A stretch of DNA of 64,000 nucleotides from Agromyces mediolanus (GCF_014648575.1 NZ_BMRJ01000002.1:32655-96654); one strand, 5' to 3'. Shown: positions 26,277-35,490, numbered from the stretch's first letter. Program-made: numbers and translations. The notes: a model not told the origin generated them from the sequence alone.

Positions 26277-26837
26277 ATGTTCGATTTCGACCCGTACGAA
26301 CAGCTGCAGAAGCTGCGGCCGATGGGCTCCTTCGCCCTCACGAGCGAGGACCTCGCGCCGGGGCAGCCGCTCGCCGAGGCGCAGCGCGGGGCCGGTCGTG
26401 GCGGCGGGGACGTGTCGCCGCAGCTCAGCTGGTCGGGCTTCCCCGCCGAGACGAAGAGCTTCGCCGTGACCTGCTTCGACACCGACGCCCCGACGGGCTC
26501 CGGCTGGTGGCACTGGGCGGTCGCGAACATCCCCGCCTCGGTGACGAGCCTCGCCGCGGGGGCCGGGGCGCCCGACGCGCTCGCCACGGGCGCGCTGCCC
26601 GAGGGGGCGCTCGTGCTGCAGAACGAGAACCGCGAGCCGCGGTACCGGGGGTCCGGGCCGCCCGCCGGCAGCGGCCTGCACCGCTACTTCTTCGCCGTGC
26701 ACGCGCTCGACGTGGCGCACCTCGACCTCGACCCGGCCGTGACGACGCCGGCCGTGCTCGGCTTCAACTGCTTCTTCCACGGGCTGGCTCGGGGCATCCT
26801 GATCGGCACCGACGTCAACCCCGCCGACGCGGGCTGA
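26277..26837 (+). CDS. YbhB/YbcL (PEBP/Raf-kinase-inhibitor-like) protein
   Basis: A 186-residue phosphatidylethanolamine-binding-protein fold. Landmarks: GGDVSPQLSWSGFPAETKSFAVTCFDTDAPTGSGWWHWAVANIP (anion-binding pocket with Asp-x-Asp and HW) and GLHRYFFAVHALDVAHLDL. The physiological ligand of bacterial members is unknown. ATG 26277 with GGAAGGA upstream is preferred over ATG 26220. There is no signal peptide, so it is cytosolic. Transcribed divergently from trhO. Confidence 0.92.
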   Translation: MFDFDPYEQLQKLRPMGSFALTSEDLAPGQPLAEAQRGAGRGGGDVSPQLSWSGFPAETKSFAVTCFDTDAPTGSGWWHWAVANIPASVTSLAAGAGAPDALATGALPEGALVLQNENREPRYRGSGPPAGSGLHRYFFAVHALDVAHLDLDPAVTTPAVLGFNCFFHGLARGILIGTDVNPADAG

Positions 26838-26845
26838 TCGGGGCG

Positions 26846-26871
26846 GGCCGGCTCGGTCGCCTCAGCCGGCC
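26846..26871. terminator. Bidirectional terminator-like hairpin
   Basis: Perfect 8-bp arms GGCCGGCT / AGCCGGCC with a ten-base loop between the convergent genes ending at 26837 and 26862; it overlaps the last codons of the lipoprotein gene. Confidence 0.5.
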
Positions 26872-27815
26872 GAGCCCGCACTCGGGGTGAACGCGATCGA
26901 CCCGCTCGCGTCTCGCGAGACCGTGCCGGTGTACGAGGCCTCGACCGTGGTGGAGACGTCGCCGTTCCAGAACACGACGTCGTACTCCGCGGTGGTGACG
27001 AACTCGCCGTCCAGGAAGACGATCTGCGGTTCGCTCTTCGGGAACCACTCCGTGCCGGAGCTCTCGCGGGGCTCGGTCGGGAACCCGGCCGGGCACGACG
27101 GCCCGGCGAAGCCGTCGGCCTCGCACGCCGCCTGGAGTCGCGCGAGCGCGTCGGCCAGGCCGGGATCGACGTCCTGCATGAACACGGGAGTGAACGCGAA
27201 GCCCGTGCCGATGATCGAGCCGTCGGCGGCGACGACCTCGGGGACGTAGGCCGTGAAGGCGGACGCCCCGCCGGCGCCTTCCAGGAGCCCGGTGGGGTCG
27301 GCGTACTCGACGGCGTAGGCGCCGGGCAGCAGGGCGACCTCGGCGGCGGGTTCGAGGAGCGGGAACTCCACGCGGTCGTTGACGATCAGGGTGCCGGGGA
27401 CCGGAGCGGGCGCCCCGATCCGTTCCGCCGGGCCCAACCGGTCGATCTTCACCTCGTCGCCGTCTCTGCTGGTGCCGAGTTCCAGGGTGACCGGGGCGTC
27501 GACGCCGTCGAACGCGAACTCCACGGTCACCGTGGCGCCGTCGGCCGACCCCGCCGACGAGACGATGTGCGCGTCGGTCGGCAGGGCCGCCGAGGCCCGG
27601 TAGAACGCGTCGTCGATGAGCGCGTCGTCGAACTCGATCGTGGTCAGCGCGGCGGCCTCGCTCGCCTCGCCCGCTTCGAGGTGCGCGAGGAACGCGTCCA
27701 CGACGGCGGTGCTCTCGGACGTGTCGGTGCCCGCCGGCTGCGGTGCGCAGCCGGCCAGGGCGGCGCTCGCGATGCCGAGGGCGGCTGCGGCGGTCAGGGG
27801 TTTCCAGCGTGTCAC
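26862..27815 (-). CDS. Putative lipoprotein, unknown function
   Basis: A 317-residue protein with a lipoprotein signal peptide (lipobox SAALAGC near residue 22). The mature part begins with a Thr/Ser-rich stretch and a helical segment AVVDAFLAHLEAGEASEAAALT, which looks like an NTF2- or DUF4878-like start. Beta-rich repeats follow, with a Cys pair (QAACEADGFAGPSCPAGF) near 240. No family is recognised with confidence. GTG 27815 is chosen because of GGGAG upstream and the signal peptide; the open frame upstream is antisense noise. It lies 65 bases after the membrane protein gene, possibly co-transcribed. Confidence 0.78.
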   Translation of the reverse strand: MTRWKPLTAAAALGIASAALAGCAPQPAGTDTSESTAVVDAFLAHLEAGEASEAAALTTIEFDDALIDDAFYRASAALPTDAHIVSSAGSADGATVTVEFAFDGVDAPVTLELGTSRDGDEVKIDRLGPAERIGAPAPVPGTLIVNDRVEFPLLEPAAEVALLPGAYAVEYADPTGLLEGAGGASAFTAYVPEVVAADGSIIGTGFAFTPVFMQDVDPGLADALARLQAACEADGFAGPSCPAGFPTEPRESSGTEWFPKSEPQIVFLDGEFVTTAEYDVVFWNGDVSTTVEASYTGTVSRDASGSIAFTPSAGSAG

Positions 27816-27880
27816 GGATGCTCCCGTCTTCGGAGTGCGTGCGGTCGGGATGAGCGGACTCGGCTCGTGCGGCTCGGCGC

Positions 27881-28588
27881 TCACCGGGCGAGGAGCAGCA
27901 GGAGGAACGTCAGGACCAGCGCCGCGGCTCCGGCCCCGATCCACGGCAGCAGCCGGCGGAATTCGAACGCCACGCCGCGCTGCGGCTTGGAGAGTCCGGT
28001 CAGCGCGGGGTCGTGCGCGGCCGCCGCGTGGTCGCCCGCGGTGGCGGCGGGGTCGAGCAGCGCGATCGCCGGGTCGTGCGGATGGAGCAGCAGCCTCGCG
28101 CCGCTGTCCTGCGCCGGCACCGGCTGCGGGGCGAGGCGCACCGCCACCGGGAGCGTTCCCCGGGCGCCGAGGTCCGCCACGTACATCGCCGTGCGGAACG
28201 GCGCCCGCTTGCCGGCGCGCGGGACTCGCGAGAGGATCGCCGGCACCCGGGGCCACGAGGAGACCGCGCCGGGGTCGGCGGCGAGCAGCGCGGATGCCGC
28301 GGACAGGCGGTGCTGCAGCCCCGCCTCCTCCCGCGCCATGACCGTGAGGGCGACCAGCGTGCCGATCATCCACGCGACCCAGCCCGCCGCGATGACGACG
28401 ACGGGTGCGAGCGTGAGCTCGCCGGGCGCGAACAGCGACGCCACCCCGCCGAGCATGACGCCCGCCGGGATGAGCTGGAGCGGCAGGACCACTCGCATGA
28501 GCCGCGCCTGCGCGTCGGGCACCGAGCGGAGGTGCGAATCGGATGCGTACGGAGGTGCTGGCAGTCGCCCCTGCTGCTGATCACTCAC
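27881..28588 (-). CDS. Membrane protein, unknown function
   Basis: A 235-residue protein with two close transmembrane helices (about 32-80), a cytoplasmic or external middle domain of about 120 residues, and a C-terminal helix WIGAGAAALVLTFLLLLLAR with no further domain. The Pro-rich N-terminus has no signal peptide. No family is recognised. GTG 28588 follows TAGACT by seven bases, so it is probably leaderless. The lipoprotein gene follows on the same strand, suggesting the two act together in the envelope. Confidence 0.72.
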   Translation of the reverse strand: MSDQQQGRLPAPPYASDSHLRSVPDAQARLMRVVLPLQLIPAGVMLGGVASLFAPGELTLAPVVVIAAGWVAWMIGTLVALTVMAREEAGLQHRLSAASALLAADPGAVSSWPRVPAILSRVPRAGKRAPFRTAMYVADLGARGTLPVAVRLAPQPVPAQDSGARLLLHPHDPAIALLDPAATAGDHAAAAHDPALTGLSKPQRGVAFEFRRLLPWIGAGAAALVLTFLLLLLAR

Positions 28589-28595
28589 GCAACGA

Positions 28596-28601
28596 AGTCT
28601 A
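28596..28601 (-). promoter_or_regulatory. -10 element TAGACT, leaderless-type promoter
   Basis: On the minus strand TAGACT ends seven bases before GTG 28588; no ribosome binding site is visible. Confidence 0.5.
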
Positions 28602-28717
28602 CGAACTCGGCGTTCGGTATGCCAGGCGGGCGGCGTCTCCCCGAGATCTGGCGCGTGTCGGATGCGGTGGCGTCGGATCGATCTCCGTGCTCGGACACCA
28701 GCTCGTCGGCGGGAGGG

Positions 28718-29356
28718 CTAGTGCTTCGCGCCGCTGAGCGCGAGCACGCCGCCGAGGCCGATCATCATGACGCCGCCGGTGGTCGCGAGGTGCTCGGCGC
28801 GCTTCGGCGAACGGGCGAACCAGTCGCGCGCCGAGCCCGCCGCGAGCGCCCACACCGAATCGCAGGCGAGCGCGAGCACCACGAACACGACGCCGAGCGT
28901 CGCGAGCTGCAGCGGGATCGCGCCCGCGCCGAAGTCGACGAACTGCGGCAGCACCGCCACGAAGAACGCGATCGTCTTCGGGTTCGTCACGCCCACGAGG
29001 AATCCCTCGCCGAGCAGCTGCCACGGTGACCGACGCGCCACCCGGCCGGCGATCGCGGCCGAGGCATCCCTCCGGTGCCGGATGGCCTGCACGCCGAGGT
29101 AGGCGAGGTAGAGCGCCCCGACGATCTTCACGATCGTGAACAGCACCACCGACTGCGCCACGACGACGCCGACGCCGAGCGCGACGGCCGCGACGAGCGG
29201 GATCATGCCGAGCGCGTTGCCGACGACGCTCAGCATCCCGCCGACCCGGCCGAGCGCGAGCGAACGGCCGATCACGAACAGCACGCTCGGGCCGGGCACG
29301 ACGATGAGCACGACCGAGGCGGCCACGAAGGCCCAGAGGTTGGCGGCGGGGACCAT
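28718..29356 (-). CDS. LysE-family amino-acid exporter
   Basis: A 212-residue six-helix protein of the LysE/RhtB family that exports amino acids or related small molecules. Landmarks: VVLIVVPGPSVLFVIGRSLALGRVGGMLSVVGNALG near the N-terminus, YLAYLGVQAIRHRRDA (helix 3) and GEGFLVGVTNPKTIAFFVAVLPQFV. Length is typical. ATG 29356 is preceded on its strand by TAGCAT at leaderless spacing. The start faces away from the hydrolase gene at 29387 with only 30 bases between starts. Confidence 0.92.
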   Translation of the reverse strand: MVPAANLWAFVAASVVLIVVPGPSVLFVIGRSLALGRVGGMLSVVGNALGMIPLVAAVALGVGVVVAQSVVLFTIVKIVGALYLAYLGVQAIRHRRDASAAIAGRVARRSPWQLLGEGFLVGVTNPKTIAFFVAVLPQFVDFGAGAIPLQLATLGVVFVVLALACDSVWALAAGSARDWFARSPKRAEHLATTGGVMMIGLGGVLALSGAKH

Positions 29357-29362
29357 GCGAGG

Positions 29363-29380
29363 ATGCTACTCCGCTAGCGT
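29363..29380. promoter_or_regulatory. Divergent leaderless -10 pair
   Basis: Minus-strand TAGCAT (29368-29363) ends six bases before ATG 29356; plus-strand TAGCGT (29375-29380) ends six bases before GTG 29387. The two -10 elements are six bases apart, so the two promoters overlap and polymerase binding should be mutually exclusive. Confidence 0.55.
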
Positions 29381-29386
29381 GGCGGT

Positions 29387-30436
29387 GTGAGCCCCCACAT
29401 CTCCGCCACGGTCGCCGACGGCGTCGGCCACGTGACGCTCGACCGGCCAGAGGCCATCAACGCCCTCTCCTACGAGATGGTGCGCGAGCTCACGGGCGTG
29501 CTCGAGGCGTGGCGGCGTGACACCGAGGTCGGCCTGGTCGTCCTCGACGGGGCGGGGGAGCGCGGCTTCTGCGCCGGCGGCGACATCCGCGAGCTCTACG
29601 GCTACGCCACGAGCGACGGGCACGAGGAGGCACGGGCCTTCTTCCGAACGGAGTACCGGCTGGATGCCGCGATCGCCCGCTACCCGAAGCCGGTCGTCGC
29701 CATCATGGACGGCATCGCGATGGGCGGCGGCATCGGTCTCGCCGGGCACGCCGCGATCCGCATCGTGACCGAGCGCTCCCGCGTCGCGATGCCCGAGACC
29801 CGCATCGGCTTCACCCCCGACGTCGGCGGCAGCTGGCTGCTCGCGAAGGCCCCCGGCGAGCTCGGGGTGCACCTCGGGCTGAACGCCCGCACCATGGACG
29901 CGGCCGACGCCCTCCATGCCGGCTTCGCCGACGCGTACGTGCCCTCCGAGCGGCTGTCCCACCTCGTGCAGGCGCTCGCCGAGCGCGCTGACCCGGGCAG
30001 CCCCGCCGAGATCGTCATGCTCTTCGACGAGACTCCCGAGCCCTCGAAGCTCGCGCTCGCCCGCGACTGGGTGGACGCCTGCTACTCGGCGCCGACGGTC
30101 GCCGAGATCGTGCGCCGGCTGCGCGAGCACGGGCACGAGGATGCCGAGGCCGCCGCCGACGAGCTCGAGTCGCTGTCGCCGACGGCGCTCGCCGTGACGC
30201 TCGCCTCGATCCGCCGGGCGCGCACGCTGCCCGCGCTCGAGGACGCGCTGGAGCAGGAGTTCCGGGCGGTCAGCTGGTTCCTCGACCAGCCCGATCTGCA
30301 CGAGGGCATCCGTGCGCGGGTCATCGACAAGGACCGGTCCCCGCGCTGGAACCCGCCCGAGATCCGCGACGTGCCGCTCGACCTGCCGGGCCGCGTGCTC
30401 GAGACCCCGGCGCCCGGCGGCGGCGTCTTCGCCTGA
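29387..30436 (+). CDS. 3-hydroxyisobutyryl-CoA hydrolase (enoyl-CoA hydratase family)
   Basis: A 349-residue ECH_2-type crotonase-fold protein. HIBYL-CoA hydrolase releases 3-hydroxyisobutyrate from its CoA ester in valine catabolism. Landmarks: GHVTLDRPEAINALS, GERGFCAGGDIRELY (oxyanion hole), MDGIAMGGGIGLAGHA, and the hydrolase-typical PETRIGFTPDVGGSWLLAK. The extra C-terminal about 90 residues separate it from short enoyl-CoA hydratases. Start GTG 29387 is leaderless-type. Valine breakdown yields propionyl-CoA, which the prp genes at 32342-38008 would consume; this link is inferred. Confidence 0.9.
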   Translation: MSPHISATVADGVGHVTLDRPEAINALSYEMVRELTGVLEAWRRDTEVGLVVLDGAGERGFCAGGDIRELYGYATSDGHEEARAFFRTEYRLDAAIARYPKPVVAIMDGIAMGGGIGLAGHAAIRIVTERSRVAMPETRIGFTPDVGGSWLLAKAPGELGVHLGLNARTMDAADALHAGFADAYVPSERLSHLVQALAERADPGSPAEIVMLFDETPEPSKLALARDWVDACYSAPTVAEIVRRLREHGHEDAEAAADELESLSPTALAVTLASIRRARTLPALEDALEQEFRAVSWFLDQPDLHEGIRARVIDKDRSPRWNPPEIRDVPLDLPGRVLETPAPGGGVFA

Positions 30437-30454
30437 CCCCCGCGGCCGAGCAGC

Positions 30455-30907
30455 TCAGCCGCGCGTCGCGCGCGCCTCGGTGAGGCAGGCCTCCAGGGCG
30501 ACCCAGGAGAGCATCGCGCACTTCACCCGCATGACGTACTTCGAGACGCCGTGGAAGGCGATCGCGTCCTCGAGCAGCTCCTCATCGGGTTCGCCGGCGC
30601 CCTGCGAGCGCAGCATCGCCCGGAAGGCGTCGATGCGCTCGCCGGCCTCCTCGAGGGTGCGGCCGGCCATGAGGTCGACGAGCGCCGACGCCGAGGCCAT
30701 CGAGATGCTGCAGCCGTCGCCCTGCCAGGCGAGCTCCTCGATGCGCTCGCCCGCGTCGTCGAGGCGGATGCGCATGGTCAGCTCGTCGCCGCACGTCGGG
30801 TTGTACTCGTGGTGCTCCGCGGCCGCGTGCTCGAGCGGCCCGTCGCCGTGCCTGGCCTTCGAGTGGTCGAGGATGATCTGCTGGTACAGCCCTTCGAGCC
30901 CGCTCAC
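30455..30907 (-). CDS. sufU: SUF Fe-S assembly scaffold/sulfur-transfer protein SufU
   Basis: A 150-residue SufU-type protein that accepts sulfur from SufS during iron-sulfur cluster assembly. Start MSGLEGLYQQIILDHSKARHG is characteristic. Zinc/sulfur ligands are visible as NPTCGDELTM, WQGDGCSISMASASALVDL and KCAMLSW. The insertion distinguishing SufU from IscU is present. The GTG start at 30907 overlaps the sufS stop (GTGA). The SufBCD scaffold genes are not in this window. Confidence 0.94.
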   Translation of the reverse strand: MSGLEGLYQQIILDHSKARHGDGPLEHAAAEHHEYNPTCGDELTMRIRLDDAGERIEELAWQGDGCSISMASASALVDLMAGRTLEEAGERIDAFRAMLRSQGAGEPDEELLEDAIAFHGVSKYVMRVKCAMLSWVALEACLTEARATRG

Positions 30908-32229
30908 GCGACGACCCCCGTCTGCTCGCCGGCGCCCGCGACGCCGAAGAAGCGGCGCACGCCGCCGAGGGCGTCGATGAAGCGGTCGACCTCGTCCTCC
31001 GTGGTGTAGACGTGCGCGCTCGCGCGGGTCGTGGCGGTGACGCCGAGCGCCCGGTGCAGCGGCTGCGCGCAGTGGTGGCCCACGCGCACGACGACGCCCG
31101 CCTCGTCGAGGTACTGGCCGACGTCGTGGGCGTGCACGTCGTCGACGACGACCGAGACGAGCCCGGCGCGCTCCTCGCCGGGCGGCGGCCCGATCAGGCG
31201 CACGCCGGGCAGCTCCGCGACGGCCTCGGCCATGCGGGCCGCGAGCGCGGACTCGTGCCGGGCGACCTCGGCCATGCCGAGCTCGTCGAGGTAGCGGGCC
31301 GCCTCGGCGAGGGCGACGACCTGGGACACCGGCTGGGTGCCCGCCTCGAAGCGGTGCGGCGCGGGCAGGAACTCGGCGTGCTCGAGCGTCACCCGGGTGA
31401 TCGTGGAGCCGCCGGTGCGCGCCGGGGGCAGCGCGTCGAGCAGCTCGGCGCGGCCGTAGAGGCCGCCGATGCCGTTCGGCCCGAGCATCTTGTGGCCGGA
31501 GAACGCGGCGAAGTCGACGCCGGACGCGGCGAGGTCGCTCGGCCGGTGGGGGACCGACTGGCAGGCGTCGAGCACGACGAGCGCCTCGGGCGAGCGCTCG
31601 CGCACGAGGGCGACGAGCTCGGCGACCGGGGCGAGGAAGCCCGTGACGTTCGACACCTCGGCGAAGGCGACGACGCGGGTGCGCGGCGAGAGCACGGCGG
31701 CGAGCTCGGCCGGGCCCCAGAGCCCGCGCGCATCGACCCGGACGGGCCGCAGCACGGCGCCGGTGCGGGCCGCGAGCCGCTGCCAGGGGATCAGGTTGGC
31801 GTGATGCTCGGCCTCGACGACGACGAGCTCGTCGCCCGGGTGGAGGGCGAAGCGGGATGCCTCGGCGCCGCCGAGTCCGGCGGAGGCATCCGCCATGCCG
31901 AGCGCGACGATGTTCAGCGCGTCGGTGGCGTTCTCGGCCCAGACGAGCTCGCGCTCGCCGGCCCCGACGAAGCGGGCGACGGTGGCCCTGGCGTCCTCGA
32001 AGAGCGTCGTGGAGCGGCCCACGGCGGCGCTCGCGCCGCGGTGCACCGGGGCGAGGTGGTGTTCGAGGTACTCGCGTTCGGCGTCGAGCACGCGGGCGGG
32101 CCGTTGCGAGGTCGCGGCGGAGTCGAGGTACGCGGGGGCGTGCTCGCCGGCGTCGCGGAAGACGGGGAAGTCGAGGCGGAGATCGGCGACGCGCCGGGCC
32201 CCGAGGGTGTCGCTGCTCATCCCTTCCAT
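30904..32229 (-). CDS. sufS: Cysteine desulfurase SufS
   Basis: A 441-residue PLP-dependent group II desulfurase, making persulfide sulfur from cysteine for Fe-S clusters. PLP-lysine region AFSGHKMLGPNGIGGLYG (Lys near 243), conserved AENATDALNIV and VVEAEHHANLIPWQ, and active-site Cys loop RVGHHCAQPLHRALG near 400. N-terminus RLDFPVFRDAGEHAPAYLDSAATSQRP is standard. ATG 32229 is preferred because a -10-like GAGCAT lies six bases upstream (leaderless pattern); ATG 32220 is the alternative. Coupled to sufU. Confidence 0.93.
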   Translation of the reverse strand: MEGMSSDTLGARRVADLRLDFPVFRDAGEHAPAYLDSAATSQRPARVLDAEREYLEHHLAPVHRGASAAVGRSTTLFEDARATVARFVGAGERELVWAENATDALNIVALGMADASAGLGGAEASRFALHPGDELVVVEAEHHANLIPWQRLAARTGAVLRPVRVDARGLWGPAELAAVLSPRTRVVAFAEVSNVTGFLAPVAELVALVRERSPEALVVLDACQSVPHRPSDLAASGVDFAAFSGHKMLGPNGIGGLYGRAELLDALPPARTGGSTITRVTLEHAEFLPAPHRFEAGTQPVSQVVALAEAARYLDELGMAEVARHESALAARMAEAVAELPGVRLIGPPPGEERAGLVSVVVDDVHAHDVGQYLDEAGVVVRVGHHCAQPLHRALGVTATTRASAHVYTTEDEVDRFIDALGGVRRFFGVAGAGEQTGVVA

Positions 32230-32263
32230 CGTCCCATGCTCAGCCTGGAGGAGACCCGGATTC

Positions 32264-32273
32264 ATGTATACAT
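32264..32273. promoter_or_regulatory. GntR-type operator, copy 1 (ATGTATACAT)
   Basis: Perfect 10-bp palindrome ATGTATACAT, conspicuously AT-rich in this genome. A second exact copy lies 52 bases downstream at 32316. FadR-subfamily GntR proteins typically bind such sites; the regulator gene at 32342 is the obvious candidate. This copy is also close to the sufS start. Confidence 0.65.
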
Positions 32274-32305
32274 TCACGCGCAATACTCGCGTTCACCGCG
32301 TGTGC

Positions 32306-32325
32306 TAGCGTCGTAATGTATACAT
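32306..32325 (+). promoter_or_regulatory. Promoter and operator copy 2 of the prp regulator gene
   Basis: TAGCGT (32306-32311) is a -10 element; the palindrome ATGTATACAT (32316-32325) covers the expected transcription start. Binding there would block transcription of the GntR gene and the prp genes behind it, implying autoregulation. Confidence 0.6.
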
Positions 32326-32341
32326 CGAGCGGGAGGTGCGG

Positions 32342-32992
32342 ATGCGAGCCAGCGAACGCGCGTACCAGCGCCTCCGCGAGGAGATCCTCGACGGGGAGCT
32401 CGCCCCCGGCGCCCCGCTCGGCGAGGTCGAGCAGGCCGCGCGGCTCGGCGTCTCCCGCACGCCCGTCCGCGAGGCCTTCGCCCGGCTCGAGGCCGACGGC
32501 CTCGCCACCGCCGCGTCCGCCCGCGTCCTCGTCGTCGCCGAGCTCAGCCCCGAGAGCATCGCCGCGCTCTACGAACTGCGCGAGGCCCTCGAAGAGCGTG
32601 CGGCGCGGCTCGCCGCCGAACGGCGCGATCCGGCGCCGTTCCTGGCCGTGCGCCGCCGCATCGTCGCCGCCACCGAGCAGCTCGACGGCGGCGCCGACGG
32701 GCTCACCGAGTACTACGCCGCGATCGCCGAGCTCGACGAGGCCGTCGATCGCGCCGCGGGCAACCCGCTATTGACGGCCGCGCTGCGCGGCGCCCGGCTG
32801 CACTCCGCACGCGTGCGCCGGCTCGCCAGGCACCACCCGGCCCGGCTGCGCCGCGCCGCCGACGAGCACCTGCTCATCGTCGACGCGATCATCGACGGTG
32901 ACGCCTCGCTCGCCGCGCACGCCACCCACGTCCACCTGCACCTGAGCCTTCGTCACGCCCTCGCCTCCATCGGCGGGCGGAGCGTAGCCTGA
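32342..32992 (+). CDS. GntR-family (FadR-like) transcriptional regulator
   Basis: A 216-residue regulator. The winged helix at the N-terminus (about 1-70) contains [47 protein letters not shown], and the rest is an all-helical FCD effector domain with [14 protein letters not shown] near 180 (metal/ligand histidines [15 protein letters not shown]). ATG 32342 with GGGAGG five bases upstream is preferred over GTG 32336. It sits directly before prpD and behind two identical palindromes, so it likely represses the methylcitrate genes until a pathway intermediate such as 2-methylcitrate accumulates; the ligand is inferred. Confidence 0.92.
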   Translation: MRASERAYQRLREEILDGELAPGAPLGEVEQAARLGVSRTPVREAFARLEADGLATAASARVLVVAELSPESIAALYELREALEERAARLAAERRDPAPFLAVRRRIVAATEQLDGGADGLTEYYAAIAELDEAVDRAAGNPLLTAALRGARLHSARVRRLARHHPARLRRAADEHLLIVDAIIDGDASLAAHATHVHLHLSLRHALASIGGRSVA

Positions 32993-33021
32993 CACCGACC
33001 GAACACCGAAGGGATCCCCCG

Positions 33022-34560
33022 ATGCAGACCCACCACCTGCGCACGCACCGCAGCGACGAGGACCTGCCCCGCGAGGGCCAGCTCGCCTGGCAGCTCGCCG
33101 AGCTCGCCGCCGACCCCGTCGAGCTCGACGCCGACGTCGTCGACATGGTGGTGAACCGGGTCATCGACAACGCGGCGGTCGCCGCGGCATCCCTCACCCG
33201 CCGTCCCGTGGTCTCGGCGCGCAGCCAGGCCTTCGCCCACCCCGTCTCGATCGGCGGCGAGGGCGCGACCGTGTTCGGCGCCGACCCCGCCCGCCGCACG
33301 AGCCCCGAGTGGGCCGCCTGGGCGAACGGGGTCGCCGTGCGCGAGCTCGACTACCACGACACCTTCCTCGCCGCGGAGTACTCGCACCCGGGCGACAACA
33401 TCCCGCCGATCGTCGCCGTGGCGCAGCACCTCGCCGCCGCCCGCGGGCTCACCGGCCGCGACGTCGTGCGCGGCATCGCGACCGGCTACGAGATCCAGAT
33501 CGACCTCGCCAAGGCGATCAGCCTGCACAAGCACAAGATCGACCACGTCGCCCACCTCGGCCCGAGCGCCGCGGCCGGCATCGGCACCCTGCTCGGCCTC
33601 GACCGCGAGACGATCTTCCAGGCCATCGGCCAGGCGCTGCACACCACGACGGCGACCCGCCAGTCCCGCAAGGGCGAGATCTCCAGCTGGAAGGCGCACG
33701 CCCCCGCCTTCGCCGGCAAGATGGCGATCGAGGCCGTCGACCGGGCCATGCGCGGCGAGACCAGCCCCGTGCCGATCTACGAGGGCGAGGACGGCGTCAT
33801 CGCCTGGCTCCTCGACGGCCCCGACGGCTCCTACGAGGTCCCCCTGCCCGAGCGCGGCGAGGCCAAGCGGGCCATCCTCGACTCCTACACGAAGGAGCAC
33901 TCGGCCGAGTACCAGGCCCAGGCGTGGATCGACCTCGCCCGCCGCCTGCACGAGGCGTACCCCCTGATCCTCGACGACCCCGAGCGCATCGAGTCGATCG
34001 TGCTGCACACCTCGCACCACACGCACTACGTCATCGGCTCGGGTGCGAACGACCCGCAGAAGTACGACCCGGACGCCTCGCGCGAGACGCTCGACCACTC
34101 CATCCCGTACATCTTCGCGGTCGCCCTGCAGGACGGCGCCTGGCACCACGAGCACTCCTACTCCCCGGAGCGGGCGCACCGGCCCGAGACCGTCGCGCTC
34201 TGGCGCAAGATCTCGACGGTCGAGGATGCCGAGTGGACCCGCCGCTACCACTCGCTCGACATCGCCGAGAAGGCCTTCGGCGGCCGCGTCGTCATCACGC
34301 TCGCCGACGGCGGCGAGATCGTCGACGAGATCGCCGTCGCCGACGCGCACCCGCTCGGCGCCCGGCCGTTCGCGCGCGAGCAGTACGTGCAGAAGTTCCG
34401 GCTGCTCGCCGACGGCGTGCTCGAGGCGGACGAGATCGAGCGTTTCCTCGAGCTCGCCCAGCGCCTGCCGGAGCTCTCGCCCGACGAGCTCGGCGGCCTC
34501 ACCATCACCGCGGGCCCCGGTGTCCTCGCCGGCCTCGCGATCCCCACGGGACTGTTCTGA
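33022..34560 (+). CDS. prpD: 2-methylcitrate dehydratase
   Basis: A 512-residue MmgE/PrpD-family dehydratase that converts 2-methylcitrate to 2-methyl-cis-aconitate in propionyl-CoA catabolism. Landmarks: [71 protein letters not shown] and [23 protein letters not shown]. Full length for PrpD of the actinobacterial type (about 500). ATG 33022 has GAAGGGAT upstream. Followed 13 bases later by prpB; the usual third gene prpC lies further on, past an inserted nuclease-like gene. Confidence 0.95.
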   Translation: MQTHHLRTHRSDEDLPREGQLAWQLAELAADPVELDADVVDMVVNRVIDNAAVAAASLTRRPVVSARSQAFAHPVSIGGEGATVFGADPARRTSPEWAAWANGVAVRELDYHDTFLAAEYSHPGDNIPPIVAVAQHLAAARGLTGRDVVRGIATGYEIQIDLAKAISLHKHKIDHVAHLGPSAAAGIGTLLGLDRETIFQAIGQALHTTTATRQSRKGEISSWKAHAPAFAGKMAIEAVDRAMRGETSPVPIYEGEDGVIAWLLDGPDGSYEVPLPERGEAKRAILDSYTKEHSAEYQAQAWIDLARRLHEAYPLILDDPERIESIVLHTSHHTHYVIGSGANDPQKYDPDASRETLDHSIPYIFAVALQDGAWHHEHSYSPERAHRPETVALWRKISTVEDAEWTRRYHSLDIAEKAFGGRVVITLADGGEIVDEIAVADAHPLGARPFAREQYVQKFRLLADGVLEADEIERFLELAQRLPELSPDELGGLTITAGPGVLAGLAIPTGLF

Positions 34561-34573
34561 CGGAGGTCAGCCG

Positions 34574-35482
34574 ATGCTCTACGCCACCACCCCCGCCCAT
34601 GTGAAGCGCCAGGCGTTCCGCGCCCGGCTCGCCACGGGCGAGCTGCTGCGCTTCCCCGGCGCCTTCAACCCCCTGTCGGCCCGGCTCATCGAGCAGCGCG
34701 GCTTCGAGGGCGTCTACATCTCGGGCGCCGTGCTCTCGGCCGACCTCGGCCTGCCCGACATCGGCCTCACGACGCTCAGCGAGGTCGCGGGGCGCGCGAA
34801 GCAGATCGCCCGGATGACGGAGCTGCCCGCCATCGTCGACGCCGACACGGGCTTCGGCGAGCCGATGAACGTGGCCCGCACCGTGCAGGAGATGGAGGAC
34901 GCCGGCCTCGCCGGCCTGCACATCGAGGACCAGGTGAACCCCAAGCGCTGCGGGCACCTCGACGGCAAGCAGGTCGTCGACGAGCACACGGCGCTGCAGC
35001 GCATCCGCGCCGCCGTCGACGCCCGCCGCGACCCGAACTTCCTGATCATGGCGCGCACCGACATCGCCGCGGTCGAGGGGCCGCAGGCCGCGGTCGACCG
35101 CGCGAAGGCGCTCGTCGACGCCGGCGCCGACGCGATCTTCCCCGAGGCGATGCGCTCGCTCGCCGAGTTCGAGGCGGTGCGGAAGGCGGTCGACGTGCCG
35201 CTGCTCGCGAACATGACCGAGTTCGGCAAGAGCGAGCTCTTCACCGTCGCGCAGCTGCGCGACGTGGGCATGAACCTCGTGATCTGGCCGGTGTCGCTGC
35301 TGCGCCTCGCGATGGGGGCCGCCATGCGCGGGCTCGACGAGCTCGAGGCGGCGGGCGCGCTCACCGGCAAGCTCGGCGAGATGCAGCACCGCGCGGAGCT
35401 CTACGAACTCATCGACTACGAGGGCTACACCCGCTTCGACTCGGGCGTCTTCGACTTCACCGTCGGCGACACCCCCGGCTGA
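34574..35482 (+). CDS. prpB: Methylisocitrate lyase
   Basis: A 302-residue lyase cleaving 2-methylisocitrate to pyruvate and succinate. Landmarks: FPGAFNPLSARLIEQRGFEGVYISGAVL, the metal site DADTGFGEP, the catalytic loop NPKRCGHLDGK (Cys) and RTDIAAVEG. Length fits PrpB. ATG 34574 has CGGAGG upstream. Unlike the PEP-mutase-like gene at 17067, this one keeps the catalytic KRCGH. A long pyrimidine tract follows directly after its stop, where prpC would be expected. Confidence 0.95.
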   Translation: MLYATTPAHVKRQAFRARLATGELLRFPGAFNPLSARLIEQRGFEGVYISGAVLSADLGLPDIGLTTLSEVAGRAKQIARMTELPAIVDADTGFGEPMNVARTVQEMEDAGLAGLHIEDQVNPKRCGHLDGKQVVDEHTALQRIRAAVDARRDPNFLIMARTDIAAVEGPQAAVDRAKALVDAGADAIFPEAMRSLAEFEAVRKAVDVPLLANMTEFGKSELFTVAQLRDVGMNLVIWPVSLLRLAMGAAMRGLDELEAAGALTGKLGEMQHRAELYELIDYEGYTRFDSGVFDFTVGDTPG

Positions 35483-35490
35483 GCCAGCCG

